Shown here in pieces: positions 42,148-50,503 of a stretch of 64,000 bases of DNA. The stretch covers positions 62,001 through 126,000 of the forward strand of contig NZ_CP059902.1 of the NCBI RefSeq assembly GCF_014127105.1, in the 5' to 3' direction. The stretch comes from Devosia sp. MC521 (lineage in GTDB: Bacteria; Pseudomonadota; Alphaproteobacteria; Rhizobiales; Devosiaceae). The position numbers were made by a program, and so were the translations under genes. The first letter of the stretch is position 1. Every line of letters starts with the position of its first letter. The notes below the pieces were generated by a model. That model did not search any database. It saw nothing but the letters and a program-made list of their open reading frames with translations, and was not told the DNA's origin.

Positions 42148-43097
42148 AGCTGCGCTCCAGATTGTGCCGCGAGGCGGCCGCGGGCTCGCACGAGTCGAGT
42201 CTCGCCATATTTGAAAAATTCAATGTTGCTGCGCGGCGACAAGAAGTGCGCCAGCCGGCCCCAAAGTCCCCAACCGATATCTAGGAGCGCCATGCAAGCA
42301 TGAAGGCGCGTCAAGGTGTGCGCCTCGGCAGCTATCCCATATTGCGTTAGCAATTCCGCATGTTCTGCGTCTGGGCAGTCAAAGGCTAGCGCAAGTGCGG
42401 CCAAATCCCAGAGGGGATCTCCGTTCGCTGCATGGTCGAAGTCCACCAAGAGAATCTGGTTTTCGGGTCCCACGAGCATGTTGCTCGCCAGGATTTGGCC
42501 ATGCAGCGGAACCTGTGGTGCTGGCGATAAGGCGATGACTTTTAGTAAGTCTGCAGAGTGGCGCCGCAGGACCTCGAAATCCTCAGGAACGACCAACTGA
42601 GCCTGCTCGCTGGCCCCTCCCAAAATTGCATCTATTGCCGTCAATGTTGCATCAATGAAATGCCAAGCAGGTCGATCGATCGGCAGGGTGTCGGTTCCGT
42701 GCCAGCGCTTTATCGTCCGAAGAGCTGATGCCTTGACGTCTGGATTGTCGAAGTCAGGTCGCATGACCGTACGCCAGCCAGCGGGAGCGCGTTCAAAAAG
42801 TGTGGCACTCGAGTGAGGGGCGTGCTCGACAAAGCCGGGTGCGGCCCCTACGCGAGCCGCAGCCCGTGCGGCCATTGCTGCCAAATGAGAATCAGCTGCC
42901 CCGGGAAGTTCTTGGTGGTGAAGCTTGAGGAAATACTGGGCGCCATCGCACTCTATGAAGGCGCTATCAGCGTCAAGGCCTGTGTGCATCGACATTGCGT
43001 AGGGCGCAATCCATTCCAGAAGCGTGGCGCCCTGAAGATGGAACTCTGCCAGTGCAGCAGTCAGGCGGAAGTCAATCTCCGTCTTGTCGATTTCCAT
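42144..43097 (-). CDS. APH-family phosphotransferase with altered catalytic loop
   Basis: A 317-residue kinase-fold protein. The position of the usual HGDxxxxN reads HGQILASN, so the catalytic Asp is Gln; the metal-binding motif LVDFDHAANGDPLWDLA is intact. It could bind a substrate without phosphorylating it, or act through another residue. It is the first gene of the minus-strand arm and overlaps the second phosphotransferase gene by four bases. The two proteins may form a heterodimer with one active subunit. Upstream lies the shared divergent promoter region with three CCGAATA sites. Confidence 0.75.
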   Translation of the reverse strand: MEIDKTEIDFRLTAALAEFHLQGATLLEWIAPYAMSMHTGLDADSAFIECDGAQYFLKLHHQELPGAADSHLAAMAARAAARVGAAPGFVEHAPHSSATLFERAPAGWRTVMRPDFDNPDVKASALRTIKRWHGTDTLPIDRPAWHFIDATLTAIDAILGGASEQAQLVVPEDFEVLRRHSADLLKVIALSPAPQVPLHGQILASNMLVGPENQILLVDFDHAANGDPLWDLAALALAFDCPDAEHAELLTQYGIAAEAHTLTRLHACMALLDIGWGLWGRLAHFLSPRSNIEFFKYGETRLVRARGRLAAQSGAQL

Positions 43098-43170
43098 GCG
43101 AATTTGCCCGTTTTATCTCAGTCTCGGCCCATATTAGCTCAAATAATCGAAAAAACGTCAACCTTTCAAA

Positions 43171-43219
43171 CCGAATATGTGTTTTTATGACCGAATAGAC
43201 TTGACGACCTGCCCGAATA
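43171..43219. promoter_or_regulatory. Three CCGAATA direct repeats in the divergent promoter
   Basis: CCGAATA at 43171-43177, 43191-43197 and 43213-43219, spaced 20 and 22 bp, i.e. about two helical turns, all in one direction. A TTGACG at 43201-43206 may be a -35 element for the plus-strand amidase operon, which would put the third repeat inside the promoter. The same half-site makes a perfect palindrome upstream of the deoR-family gene. Confidence 0.72.
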
Positions 43220-43247
43220 GTACAAATCTCAAAAACGGAGGGTCGCA

Positions 43248-43523
43248 ATGCCAGTATTTCAGCGCTATAGCGAGAGGGAAGGGGAGTGCGCCAGTGTGGC
43301 GTCGTCCATCGCTCGCTCGCCCGTAGTTCTTCCTGGTCATGGCGCGCAGCAGTCGCTCGCATGTACTGAGATGACATTGCCCTATTGGCCGCGTGGCTCC
43401 GCCATTTCCGATTCAGATGCGCAACACGCCGCTAGCGGCGTTTCTAGTGCGCAAACCGCAATTCCCATTCCGTCCGGCGCTGCGCCAGCTTCGCCTTCAA
43501 TTGCAATATTGAGATACGCATGA
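43248..43523 (+). CDS. Possible small gene coupled to the amidase
   Basis: A 91-codon frame with a good ribosome site (GGAGGG six bases before ATG 43248), ending in a four-base overlap with the amidase start. The product is Ser/Ala/Pro-rich without a recognisable fold, and codon use is not strongly biased, so it may simply be leader sequence. If translated it would couple expression to the amidase. Some AtzE-type amidases have a small partner encoded next to them, but this protein does not resemble AtzG. Confidence 0.35.
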   Translation: MPVFQRYSEREGECASVASSIARSPVVLPGHGAQQSLACTEMTLPYWPRGSAISDSDAQHAASGVSSAQTAIPIPSGAAPASPSIAILRYA

Positions 43524-44908
43524 CCGAAATCTGGAAAATGACCCTTGGGCAACTCACTGCGGGCTATGCCTCCGGTGCGCTGTCTCCTGTAGATGCTGCT
43601 AAGGCTGCGTTCGAACGTATCGATAAGGTCAATCCAGCGATCAACGCGATCTTTGCGCCAATGCCGGAGCGAGCGTTAGAAGCGGCTGTTGCATCGGAGA
43701 AGCGCTGGCGCGATGGCGCTGCATTGGGCCCGCTCGACGGTGTGCCGATGACCATCAAAGACAGTGTCGCGATGAAGGGGACGCCCTATGTTCGCGGTTG
43801 CGCTGCCAATCTTGGTAATCCGCTCTCAACCTCGGACTCGCCGCCTGTGGCGCGCATCCAGGAAGCTGGTGGCGTCATTCTGGCGAAGACCACTATGCCA
43901 GACTTTGGTATGTTCGCAGCGGGCGTCAGCTCTGCGCACGGCACCACCCGAAATCCCTTTAATCTTGCCTATAATACTGGCGGCTCCAGCAGCGGCGGTG
44001 CAGCATCCCTAGCTGCAGGCATTGGCGCATTGACTATCGGCACAGATATGGCGGGCTCGGTGCGCATGCCGGCTGCCATGTGTGGCCTTGCCGGCATGAA
44101 GCCGACACAGGGTCGTGTGCCGCATTTGCCACCGAGTGCTGTTCGCAGCGCCGGTCCTCTGGCTCGCAATGTCAAGGATATGGCCACCTTCCTGACAGTT
44201 CTGTCGGGCGAGGATCTTCGCGACTTCGGCTCTATTCCTCCCGAGCAGCGTCGATACGAGGATGCGGATCCGGCTCAACTTAAGGGCATGGAGATCGGCC
44301 TTTGTCTCGACGCGGGCTTTGGATGTGAAACGGAGCCTGAAATCCGTGAGGCAATCCTGCGAGTTGCGCGCGAGGTTGAAGCTGCGGGTGCCGTTATCGT
44401 GCCCGTTGATCGTTTGATCGAGTTCGACCCAAGCGAGGCCTTGAACAAGCTGTTCTTCCTGCGCAGTCGCCTTGAATACAACGCTATGCCTGCCGAAAAG
44501 CGCAGCCTCATGTTGCCCTATGCTCTGCAGGCTTGCGAGGCAGCGGGAGAGATTAGCGCAATCGACTACGCAAGCGCTCTCGAGGAGCTGGAAAAGGCCA
44601 AAGCGCAGATGTACCGCCATTTCGGTCGCCTGCAGTACATGCTGACGCCGGCATCGCCTGTACACGGTTTCCCCGCTGATGATGTCGGAGCAGACACTAA
44701 GTCCGCTCTCCGTCACACCAATTTCATGTCGCTGGTTAATCAGACAGGCCAGCCCGGTGCCGTTGTTAATTGCGGCATGACTGCTCAGAACCTGCCAATC
44801 GGCGTTCAAGTCATCGGTCGTCGTTTCGACGACTGGGGTGTGGTGCAGCTGCTTGCTGCACTGGAAACAATGTTGGGCGCGACGCCCGACATCGCAGAAC
44901 CAAACTAG
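43520..44908 (+). CDS. Amidase (amidase-signature family)
   Basis: A 462-residue amidase-signature enzyme. The Ser-cisSer-Lys triad is visible: Lys in LDGVPMTIKDSVAMKG, the glycine/serine-rich loop NTGGSSSGGAASLAAGIGALTIGTDMAGSVRMPAAMCGLAGMKP. Members hydrolyse amide bonds in carboxylic amides and related compounds. It begins the plus-strand arm that continues with an oligopeptide-type ABC importer, so it may cleave the imported substrate. The substrate is not readable from sequence. Confidence 0.9.
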   Translation: MTEIWKMTLGQLTAGYASGALSPVDAAKAAFERIDKVNPAINAIFAPMPERALEAAVASEKRWRDGAALGPLDGVPMTIKDSVAMKGTPYVRGCAANLGNPLSTSDSPPVARIQEAGGVILAKTTMPDFGMFAAGVSSAHGTTRNPFNLAYNTGGSSSGGAASLAAGIGALTIGTDMAGSVRMPAAMCGLAGMKPTQGRVPHLPPSAVRSAGPLARNVKDMATFLTVLSGEDLRDFGSIPPEQRRYEDADPAQLKGMEIGLCLDAGFGCETEPEIREAILRVAREVEAAGAVIVPVDRLIEFDPSEALNKLFFLRSRLEYNAMPAEKRSLMLPYALQACEAAGEISAIDYASALEELEKAKAQMYRHFGRLQYMLTPASPVHGFPADDVGADTKSALRHTNFMSLVNQTGQPGAVVNCGMTAQNLPIGVQVIGRRFDDWGVVQLLAALETMLGATPDIAEPN

Positions 44909-44944
44909 TCGTCGCCCGAGGGGGCAAAAGGAGGGATTTAACGA

Positions 44945-46546
44945 ATGCAGATTGTTCCAAAGCTGGGCACGAAAGCTCGTGCACTGGCCATCGGCGGGGC
45001 TCTGTCCGCGCTTATGGCAGGCATAGCTCACGCAGATGACCGCCCTGTGATCACCATCGCGGTTCCGCAGGTGGTCAATGGTGGCGTGCTCGATTTCCTG
45101 GCCGACCAGAGCTTGGTTTCCCAGCGTATTGCAGACAGCATTGCTGAAACCATGATCGACTTCGATCGTCAGAATCCAGAGCTGACCACGCGCGCCGCGC
45201 TGGCTGAAAGCTGGACGCGGATCGACGAAGACACCATCGAGCTCAAGCTTCGCCCCAATGTGAAGTTCCATTCCGGTGCGACCCTGTCGGCAGACGACGT
45301 TGTCTTCAGCTTCTCCCCGGAACGCTTCGGTGCTGTTGAAGACGGCAGGGGCGTCCCGCCAGAATTGAAGGCAGCCGCAACACGCCTTTGGTCCGGCATT
45401 TCGGTGGAAAAAGTTGACGACCTCACAGTCCGCGTCAACTCGGAAAAGCCAGACCCAGTTCTCGAGCAGCGTATGCAGCGTCTCGGCGCCGAAATCGTGT
45501 CGAAGGCCGACTACGAAGCCACCGCAACCTATGGTGACTTTTTCAAGGCTCCGGTCGGCACTGGCCCATTCAAAGTCGCTGAGTTCCGCCACAACGAGCT
45601 TCTCGTTCTCGATGCTCACGACGAGTACTGGGGCGGTAAGCCTGCCGTTCAGCAGCTGCGCTTCGTCGTCGTGCCTGAAGGCTCCAGCCGTATCAACGGC
45701 CTGCTCGCTGGCGAATACGATTTCATCACTGACGTGATGCCTGATCAAATTCCGGCCATCGAGGCGGATGACAAGTTCGAGGTTGTTGGTGGCGGCGCTG
45801 CCAATCTGCGCCTGCTCGTGTTCGATAAGCACAATGGCCCGATGCAGGATCCGCGCGTCCGTTTGGCAATGGCCCATGCGATCGATCGCCAGGCTATCAT
45901 CGACGCTCTCTATGCCGGCATGAGCCGCATCCCCGCAGGCCTTCAGTTCGAGGCCTATGGCGATATGTTCATCAGCGACTGGACCGCTCCGGAGTACAAT
46001 CCAGAACTGGCCAAGAAGCTTCTGGCTGAGGCTGGTTACAACGGCGAGACCGTCACCTACCGTATCCTGAACAACTACTACGTGAACCAGGTCTCCACTG
46101 CGCAGATCTTGTCCTCGATGTGGGAAGCTGTCGGCGTCAAGACCCAGATCGAGATCAAGGAAAACTGGGCTCAGGTGAACGACAAGGCCGCTGCGCCAGG
46201 CTCCGGCGAGCGTATGATCCGCGACCTCGGCAATTCGCTGGTCTTCCCAGACCCAGTGGCAACCTTCGGTAATTTCTATTGCCACCAGGGTGCTATTGTT
46301 GGCACGGGCGAATGGGAGAGCGAAGTTCTCAATGAGCAGTGCGACATTCTATTGACGTCGATGGATCCCGCTGTCCGTAAGGCCGCGTTCCGCCGCATGC
46401 TCGAAATCGCCGAGCGTGAGGACCCGGTCTACACCGTACTCCATGAGAACATCATGCTCTACGGCAAGCGCAAGGATATCCAGTGGGACTGGTCCAGCCT
46501 GTTCTCGATGGATTTCCGCGCCGGTAATCTCGAAATCGTCCAATAA
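44945..46546 (+). CDS. ABC transporter substrate-binding protein, family 5 (oligopeptide/dipeptide type)
   Basis: A 533-residue periplasmic binding protein. The N-terminus (ARALAIGGALSALMAGIAHA) is a signal peptide; ITIAVPQVVNGGVLDFL follows, and LAESWTRIDEDTIELKLRPNVKFHSGATLSADDVVFSF is the SBP_bac_5 signature. It is followed by the two ATPases and two permeases of the same importer. A ribosome site AGGAGG precedes ATG 44945. Family members bind peptides, opines, nickel or glycosides. An 11-bp hairpin separates it from the ATPase genes and probably boosts its relative expression. Confidence 0.94.
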   Translation: MQIVPKLGTKARALAIGGALSALMAGIAHADDRPVITIAVPQVVNGGVLDFLADQSLVSQRIADSIAETMIDFDRQNPELTTRAALAESWTRIDEDTIELKLRPNVKFHSGATLSADDVVFSFSPERFGAVEDGRGVPPELKAAATRLWSGISVEKVDDLTVRVNSEKPDPVLEQRMQRLGAEIVSKADYEATATYGDFFKAPVGTGPFKVAEFRHNELLVLDAHDEYWGGKPAVQQLRFVVVPEGSSRINGLLAGEYDFITDVMPDQIPAIEADDKFEVVGGGAANLRLLVFDKHNGPMQDPRVRLAMAHAIDRQAIIDALYAGMSRIPAGLQFEAYGDMFISDWTAPEYNPELAKKLLAEAGYNGETVTYRILNNYYVNQVSTAQILSSMWEAVGVKTQIEIKENWAQVNDKAAAPGSGERMIRDLGNSLVFPDPVATFGNFYCHQGAIVGTGEWESEVLNEQCDILLTSMDPAVRKAAFRRMLEIAEREDPVYTVLHENIMLYGKRKDIQWDWSSLFSMDFRAGNLEIVQ

Positions 46547-46554
46547 GCAACACA

Positions 46555-46580
46555 GTTCCGGGGCCTTCGGGCCTCGGAAC
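46555..46580 (+). promoter_or_regulatory. Intercistronic hairpin after the binding-protein gene
   Basis: GTTCCGGGGCC-TTCG-GGCCTCGGAAC forms an 11-bp stem (one G-U pair) with a UUCG tetraloop. It is not followed by a T-run, so it is more likely an mRNA-stabilising element protecting the binding-protein message than a terminator. Confidence 0.6.
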
Positions 46581-46603
46581 CCCGGTTTGCGGAGACTTCC
46601 TCT

Positions 46604-47617
46604 ATGACAATGACAGCTGCCCCCGCAGAATCCCCGGTGTTCTCACTACGTAATCTCACGGTCGATTTTCGCCACGGCGAAGGTTTTGTCCGAGCCCTAC
46701 ACGGCATTGATCTCGATCTGGCGCGAGGGGAAACGCTCGGCATTGTGGGCGAGTCGGGCTGTGGCAAATCGATTACTTGGCTTGCGGCCCTCGGCCTATT
46801 GCGCGGTGGCGCAAAAGTCGGCGGTTCGGCCAAAGTCATGGGCCAGGAACTGGTTCAAGCCTCTGACAAAACGCTCTCAAGCGTTCGCGGTGGGCGCGTC
46901 GCTATGATTTTTCAGGATCCTTCGAGCTCCCTCAATCCAGTTCACAGGATCGGCAAACAATTACTTGAAGCGCTTCGCTTACACCGTGGCCTCACCGGCG
47001 AAGCTGCACGTGCGGAGGCCGTTCGGCTACTCGACCGTGTCGGCATTTCAAATGCGCCACAGCGCATGCGTGAATATGCCCATGAGATGTCCGGCGGCAT
47101 GAACCAGCGCATCATGATCGCAATGGCGCTGGCCGGCGAACCTGAAGTGCTGATTGCCGACGAGGCGACAACCGCACTCGATACGACAATTCAGGCCCAA
47201 GTTCTCGCGCTGCTGCAGGAGATCCAGAAGGATACCGGAAGCGCGCTTGTTATCATCTCGCACGATCTCGGCGTTGTCGCTGAGATGACTGATCGCGTCG
47301 CAGTGATGTATTGCGGGCGGGTCATTGAAACCGGCGATCGCGATGAAATTTTCGACAATCCGCAGCATCCGTACACGCGCGGCTTGATGGCCGCAGTTCC
47401 TGATTTGACCGGCCCGAGGCAGCGATTGATTGCTATTCCGGGCACCGTTCCTGCGCCTGATCGCCTACCACCGGGCTGCTTCTTTTCTCCCCGCTGCGAG
47501 CGTGCGGCGTCCGAATGCAGGTCCGGCGCTATATCCATGCAGTCCATCGGCCAATCGGCGACCCATCATGCGGCTTGTGTCCGCCTAGAGGCGATCTCTC
47601 AAGGAGTGGCGTCATGA
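46604..47617 (+). CDS. ABC transporter ATP-binding protein (DppD/OppD type)
   Basis: A 337-residue ATPase. Walker A GESGCGKSITW, signature MSGGMNQRIMIAMAL, Walker B VLIADEATTALD and switch His IISHDLGVVAEMTDRVAVMYCGRVIE are visible. The C-terminal CFFSPRCERAASEC is the Cys-rich oligopeptide extension (CxxC-type) of DppD/DppF proteins. Its stop codon overlaps the start of the second ATPase gene. It powers import of the ligand of the preceding binding protein. Confidence 0.93.
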   Translation: MTMTAAPAESPVFSLRNLTVDFRHGEGFVRALHGIDLDLARGETLGIVGESGCGKSITWLAALGLLRGGAKVGGSAKVMGQELVQASDKTLSSVRGGRVAMIFQDPSSSLNPVHRIGKQLLEALRLHRGLTGEAARAEAVRLLDRVGISNAPQRMREYAHEMSGGMNQRIMIAMALAGEPEVLIADEATTALDTTIQAQVLALLQEIQKDTGSALVIISHDLGVVAEMTDRVAVMYCGRVIETGDRDEIFDNPQHPYTRGLMAAVPDLTGPRQRLIAIPGTVPAPDRLPPGCFFSPRCERAASECRSGAISMQSIGQSATHHAACVRLEAISQGVAS

Positions 47618-48606
47618 CACTGCTCGAAGTTGACAATATCAGCAGACACTACAAACTTCCGCCCGCCAAGTTCCGGGGGGAGGCTCGTACCCTCAAAGCT
47701 GTCGATGGCGTAAGCTTTTCCATCAATAAAGGTGAAACGCTTGGCCTCGTAGGCGAATCCGGATGTGGCAAGTCGACCACCGGCCGGTTGGTGCTGGGGC
47801 ATATCCCCCGTAGTGGCGGCACGGTCACATTTGATGGCCGCACCGTTGGCACCAAGCGCGATGCCCACTGGCGCGAAATGCGTCGCCATTTGCAGATGGT
47901 CTATCAAGATCCACTGGGTGCACTTGACCGCCGATGGACGATCGCCAATCAGATCGGGGAGCCGCTCGATATCCATCAAAAATCCATGCCTAAGGCGGAG
48001 CGCTCCGAGCGCGTAGCCAGCCTTATGGCCGATGTCGGTCTGCGTCCGGATCACGCGCAGCGTTTCCCTCACGAGCTCTCCGGTGGCCAACGGCAACGCG
48101 TCGTGATCGCTCGCGCCCTAGCGCTGGAGCCAGAGCTCATCGTGTTCGATGAGCCGGTATCGGCGCTTGACGTTTCCGTTCAAGCCCAAATGCTGAACCT
48201 TCTTGATGACTTGCGAACGCGGACCGGGTTTGCGTCGCTGTTCATCAGCCATGATCTCAAAGTTGTGCGGCATATCTCGGACCGGGTCGCCGTAATGTAT
48301 CTCGGCGAGATCGTCGAGCAGGGCCCGTCGGAAACCATCTTCAGGGCGCCACAGCACCCTTACACCTTGGCTCTCGCTGCTGCGATACCTTCGGCAAAGC
48401 GCGCTGAGAAATCGACGCGAACGCTGCTCACTGGTGCGCCGCCGAACCCAGTCAACAAGCCATCTGGCTGCACGTTCCATCCTCGCTGCCCAGTGGCGAT
48501 GCCGATGTGCGCCCAGATTAAACCGCCCATGATCACCGACGGCCAGCATAGCGTCGCCTGTCATCTCGTGAAAAGTGGAAACACAAACTCGGTGATTACG
48601 CCTTGA
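47614..48606 (+). CDS. ABC transporter ATP-binding protein (DppF/OppF type)
   Basis: A 330-residue ATPase with Walker A GESGCGKSTTGRLVLG, signature LSGGQRQRVVIARAL, Walker B LIVFDEPVSALD and FISHDLKVVRHISDRVAVMYLGEIVE. The C-terminus GCTFHPRCPVAMPMC is the family's Cys-containing extension. The true start is the ATG at 47614, overlapping the first ATPase gene by four bases. Partner of the gene before it. Confidence 0.93.
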   Translation: MTLLEVDNISRHYKLPPAKFRGEARTLKAVDGVSFSINKGETLGLVGESGCGKSTTGRLVLGHIPRSGGTVTFDGRTVGTKRDAHWREMRRHLQMVYQDPLGALDRRWTIANQIGEPLDIHQKSMPKAERSERVASLMADVGLRPDHAQRFPHELSGGQRQRVVIARALALEPELIVFDEPVSALDVSVQAQMLNLLDDLRTRTGFASLFISHDLKVVRHISDRVAVMYLGEIVEQGPSETIFRAPQHPYTLALAAAIPSAKRAEKSTRTLLTGAPPNPVNKPSGCTFHPRCPVAMPMCAQIKPPMITDGQHSVACHLVKSGNTNSVITP

Positions 48607-49532
48607 GGTACTTTCTCGTCCGTTTGCTGCGCGCTCTGGTCACCATTCTGGCTGTTGTGAGTATGTGCTTCATCGTCCTGCGATTGGCAGGCGACCCCTC
48701 GGTTGCCATGCTTGGTCCCGACGTAAGCGCTGCCGAAATAGCAGCCTTCCGGGAACGCTGGGGCCTCGATCAGCCCCTGCATATCCAATTTTTCCAGTTC
48801 ATCTGGGCTGTGATGCATGGCGACCTCGGCTATTCGATGCGTGGAGGTGAGCCTGCGCTGTCCATGGTCTTGCGCCACGTCCCCCAGACATTGGCAATCA
48901 CGGTGCCGGCTCTGTTGGTGTCGATCGCTATCGGCGTCCCTGCGGGCATTGCAGCCGCACTGTACCGCAATACTTGGTTTGACCGTCTGATCATTCTGGT
49001 TTCGATCGTAGGGTATACTGTTCCCAGCTTTGTGCTGGCCCTTGTCCTGGCATTAGTGTTCTCAGTGACCCTTCGTTGGTTCCCAACAGGTGGCTCCGGC
49101 ACCTTGGCACATCTGGTGCTGCCGGTGGCCACCATCGGGCTCATCGGCGCCGCGGTCATTGCTCGCTATACGCGTTCAGCGATGCTTGAAGTCGACGGGC
49201 AGCCCTTCATTCGTACAGCGTCTGCCAAAGGACTTCGCCGTGGTGCGGTGGTTAGTCGTCACGCCCTGCCAAATGCTGCCGTGCCCATCGTCACCATTCT
49301 CGGCTTCATGGTCGGCTCCACAGTGACCGGAGCCGTGGTGGTCGAGACCGTATTTTCGTGGCCGGGCATCGGTCGGCTGCTTGTGACCTCGGTCGCGGCG
49401 CGCGATCTGGCAGTAGTTCAGGTGATTACACTGCTGGTGAGTGCAGCAATGGTCCTCTCAAATCTGGTCGTCGACATGCTTTATGGCTTTTTGGATCCGC
49501 GCATGCGCGCAAGTAAGGGTGTCGGCGAATGA
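48603..49532 (+). CDS. ABC transporter permease (DppB/OppB type)
   Basis: A 309-residue inner-membrane protein starting with TTG inside the preceding stop. The N-terminus YFLVRLLRALVTILAVVSMCFIVLRLAGDP is typical of DppB, and the EAA loop region includes GQPFIRTASAKGLRRGAVVSRHALPNAAVPIVTILG. Five to six hydrophobic segments follow. It is the first of the two permeases. Confidence 0.92.
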   Translation: MRYFLVRLLRALVTILAVVSMCFIVLRLAGDPSVAMLGPDVSAAEIAAFRERWGLDQPLHIQFFQFIWAVMHGDLGYSMRGGEPALSMVLRHVPQTLAITVPALLVSIAIGVPAGIAAALYRNTWFDRLIILVSIVGYTVPSFVLALVLALVFSVTLRWFPTGGSGTLAHLVLPVATIGLIGAAVIARYTRSAMLEVDGQPFIRTASAKGLRRGAVVSRHALPNAAVPIVTILGFMVGSTVTGAVVVETVFSWPGIGRLLVTSVAARDLAVVQVITLLVSAAMVLSNLVVDMLYGFLDPRMRASKGVGE

Positions 49533-50437
49533 ACAGCCCCACAGACCTATCATCTGCGACCCAAAAGGCTTCAGGCAGCGTTCTTACCGGTCGCGCACCC
49601 TTGCGCACCTTCCTTCGCAATTGGCCGCTGACGGTTCTGCTCTCGCTGGCATGGATGACTTTCGTCGTTTTAATCGTGGTGTTCCTGCCCCTGATCATCG
49701 GCGCTGACTTCCAAGCAATGGATCTCAAGAACCGCCTTTCGCCACCAGTTTTCTTCGGCGGCACTTGGCAACATGCGTTAGGCACAGACGAACTGGGGCG
49801 CGACGTTCTGGCTCGCCTACTTGCCTCGACCCAAACGTCGATGGCCCTGGCGCTGGCCGCGACCATACTGAGCACGGTCCTTGGCGTTGGCCTCGGTTTC
49901 CTCGCCAGCTACATGCGAGGCGTAGTTGAGCAGATCATTTTGATGTTCATCGACGCACAATCGGCCATCCCGTTCATGATCATCGCCCTAGCGGTGCTGG
50001 CATTCCTTGGCAATTCGCTGCTGCTGTTCACCATTCTGCTGGGCTTTTCTGGCTGGGCCAGCATTGCGCGCGTCACCCGTGGTCTCGCCATCTCGTTCAG
50101 TGAGCATGGTTTCGCCAATGCGGTAGGCGATCTGGGTGCATCGCCGTGGCGCATCTATATGCGCCACATCCTGCCCAACATCGCCTCGACGCTGGTCGTT
50201 TCGCTGACGCTGAATTTCCCCGAGGTCATCTTGCTTGAGGCTGGCCTGTCCTTCCTCGGCTTAGGTATCCAGCCTCCGATGACCTCGCTTGGTAGCATGG
50301 TGGGATATGCCCGCGATTATCTGCATACCGCGCCTTGGATTTTGCTGGCACCGGCTTTGGTGATCGTCGTCACAACCCTAAGCATGTCGCTGGTCGGAGA
50401 CTGGCTGCGTGACCGTCTTGACCCAGCTCTCAGATAA
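49529..50437 (+). CDS. ABC transporter permease (DppC/OppC type)
   Basis: A 302-residue inner-membrane protein. HALGTDELGRDVLARLLASTQTSMALALAATILST is the DppC signature; the EAA loop is in ANAVGDLGASPWRIYMRHILPNIASTLVV. It overlaps the preceding permease gene by four bases. A weak hairpin (GGGGC-GGTTTT-GCCCC, 50457-50472) follows the stop. Confidence 0.93.
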   Translation: MNSPTDLSSATQKASGSVLTGRAPLRTFLRNWPLTVLLSLAWMTFVVLIVVFLPLIIGADFQAMDLKNRLSPPVFFGGTWQHALGTDELGRDVLARLLASTQTSMALALAATILSTVLGVGLGFLASYMRGVVEQIILMFIDAQSAIPFMIIALAVLAFLGNSLLLFTILLGFSGWASIARVTRGLAISFSEHGFANAVGDLGASPWRIYMRHILPNIASTLVVSLTLNFPEVILLEAGLSFLGLGIQPPMTSLGSMVGYARDYLHTAPWILLAPALVIVVTTLSMSLVGDWLRDRLDPALR

Positions 50438-50503
50438 CAAACTCACCTCATCCATAGGGGCGGTTTTGCCCCGAAGATCGACCAAATAAAGGACCGTGCT
50501 TCA

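Noticed and set aside
43171..43219. CRISPR-like array
   Set aside because: Three 7-base repeats spaced 20-22 bp are operator-like; they are far too short for CRISPR repeats and no cas genes are present anywhere in the window.
44009..46285. 758-codon minus-strand frame opposite the amidase and binding-protein genes
   Set aside because: The plus strand encodes an amidase and a binding protein with full family motifs; the antisense frame is open only because of codon bias.
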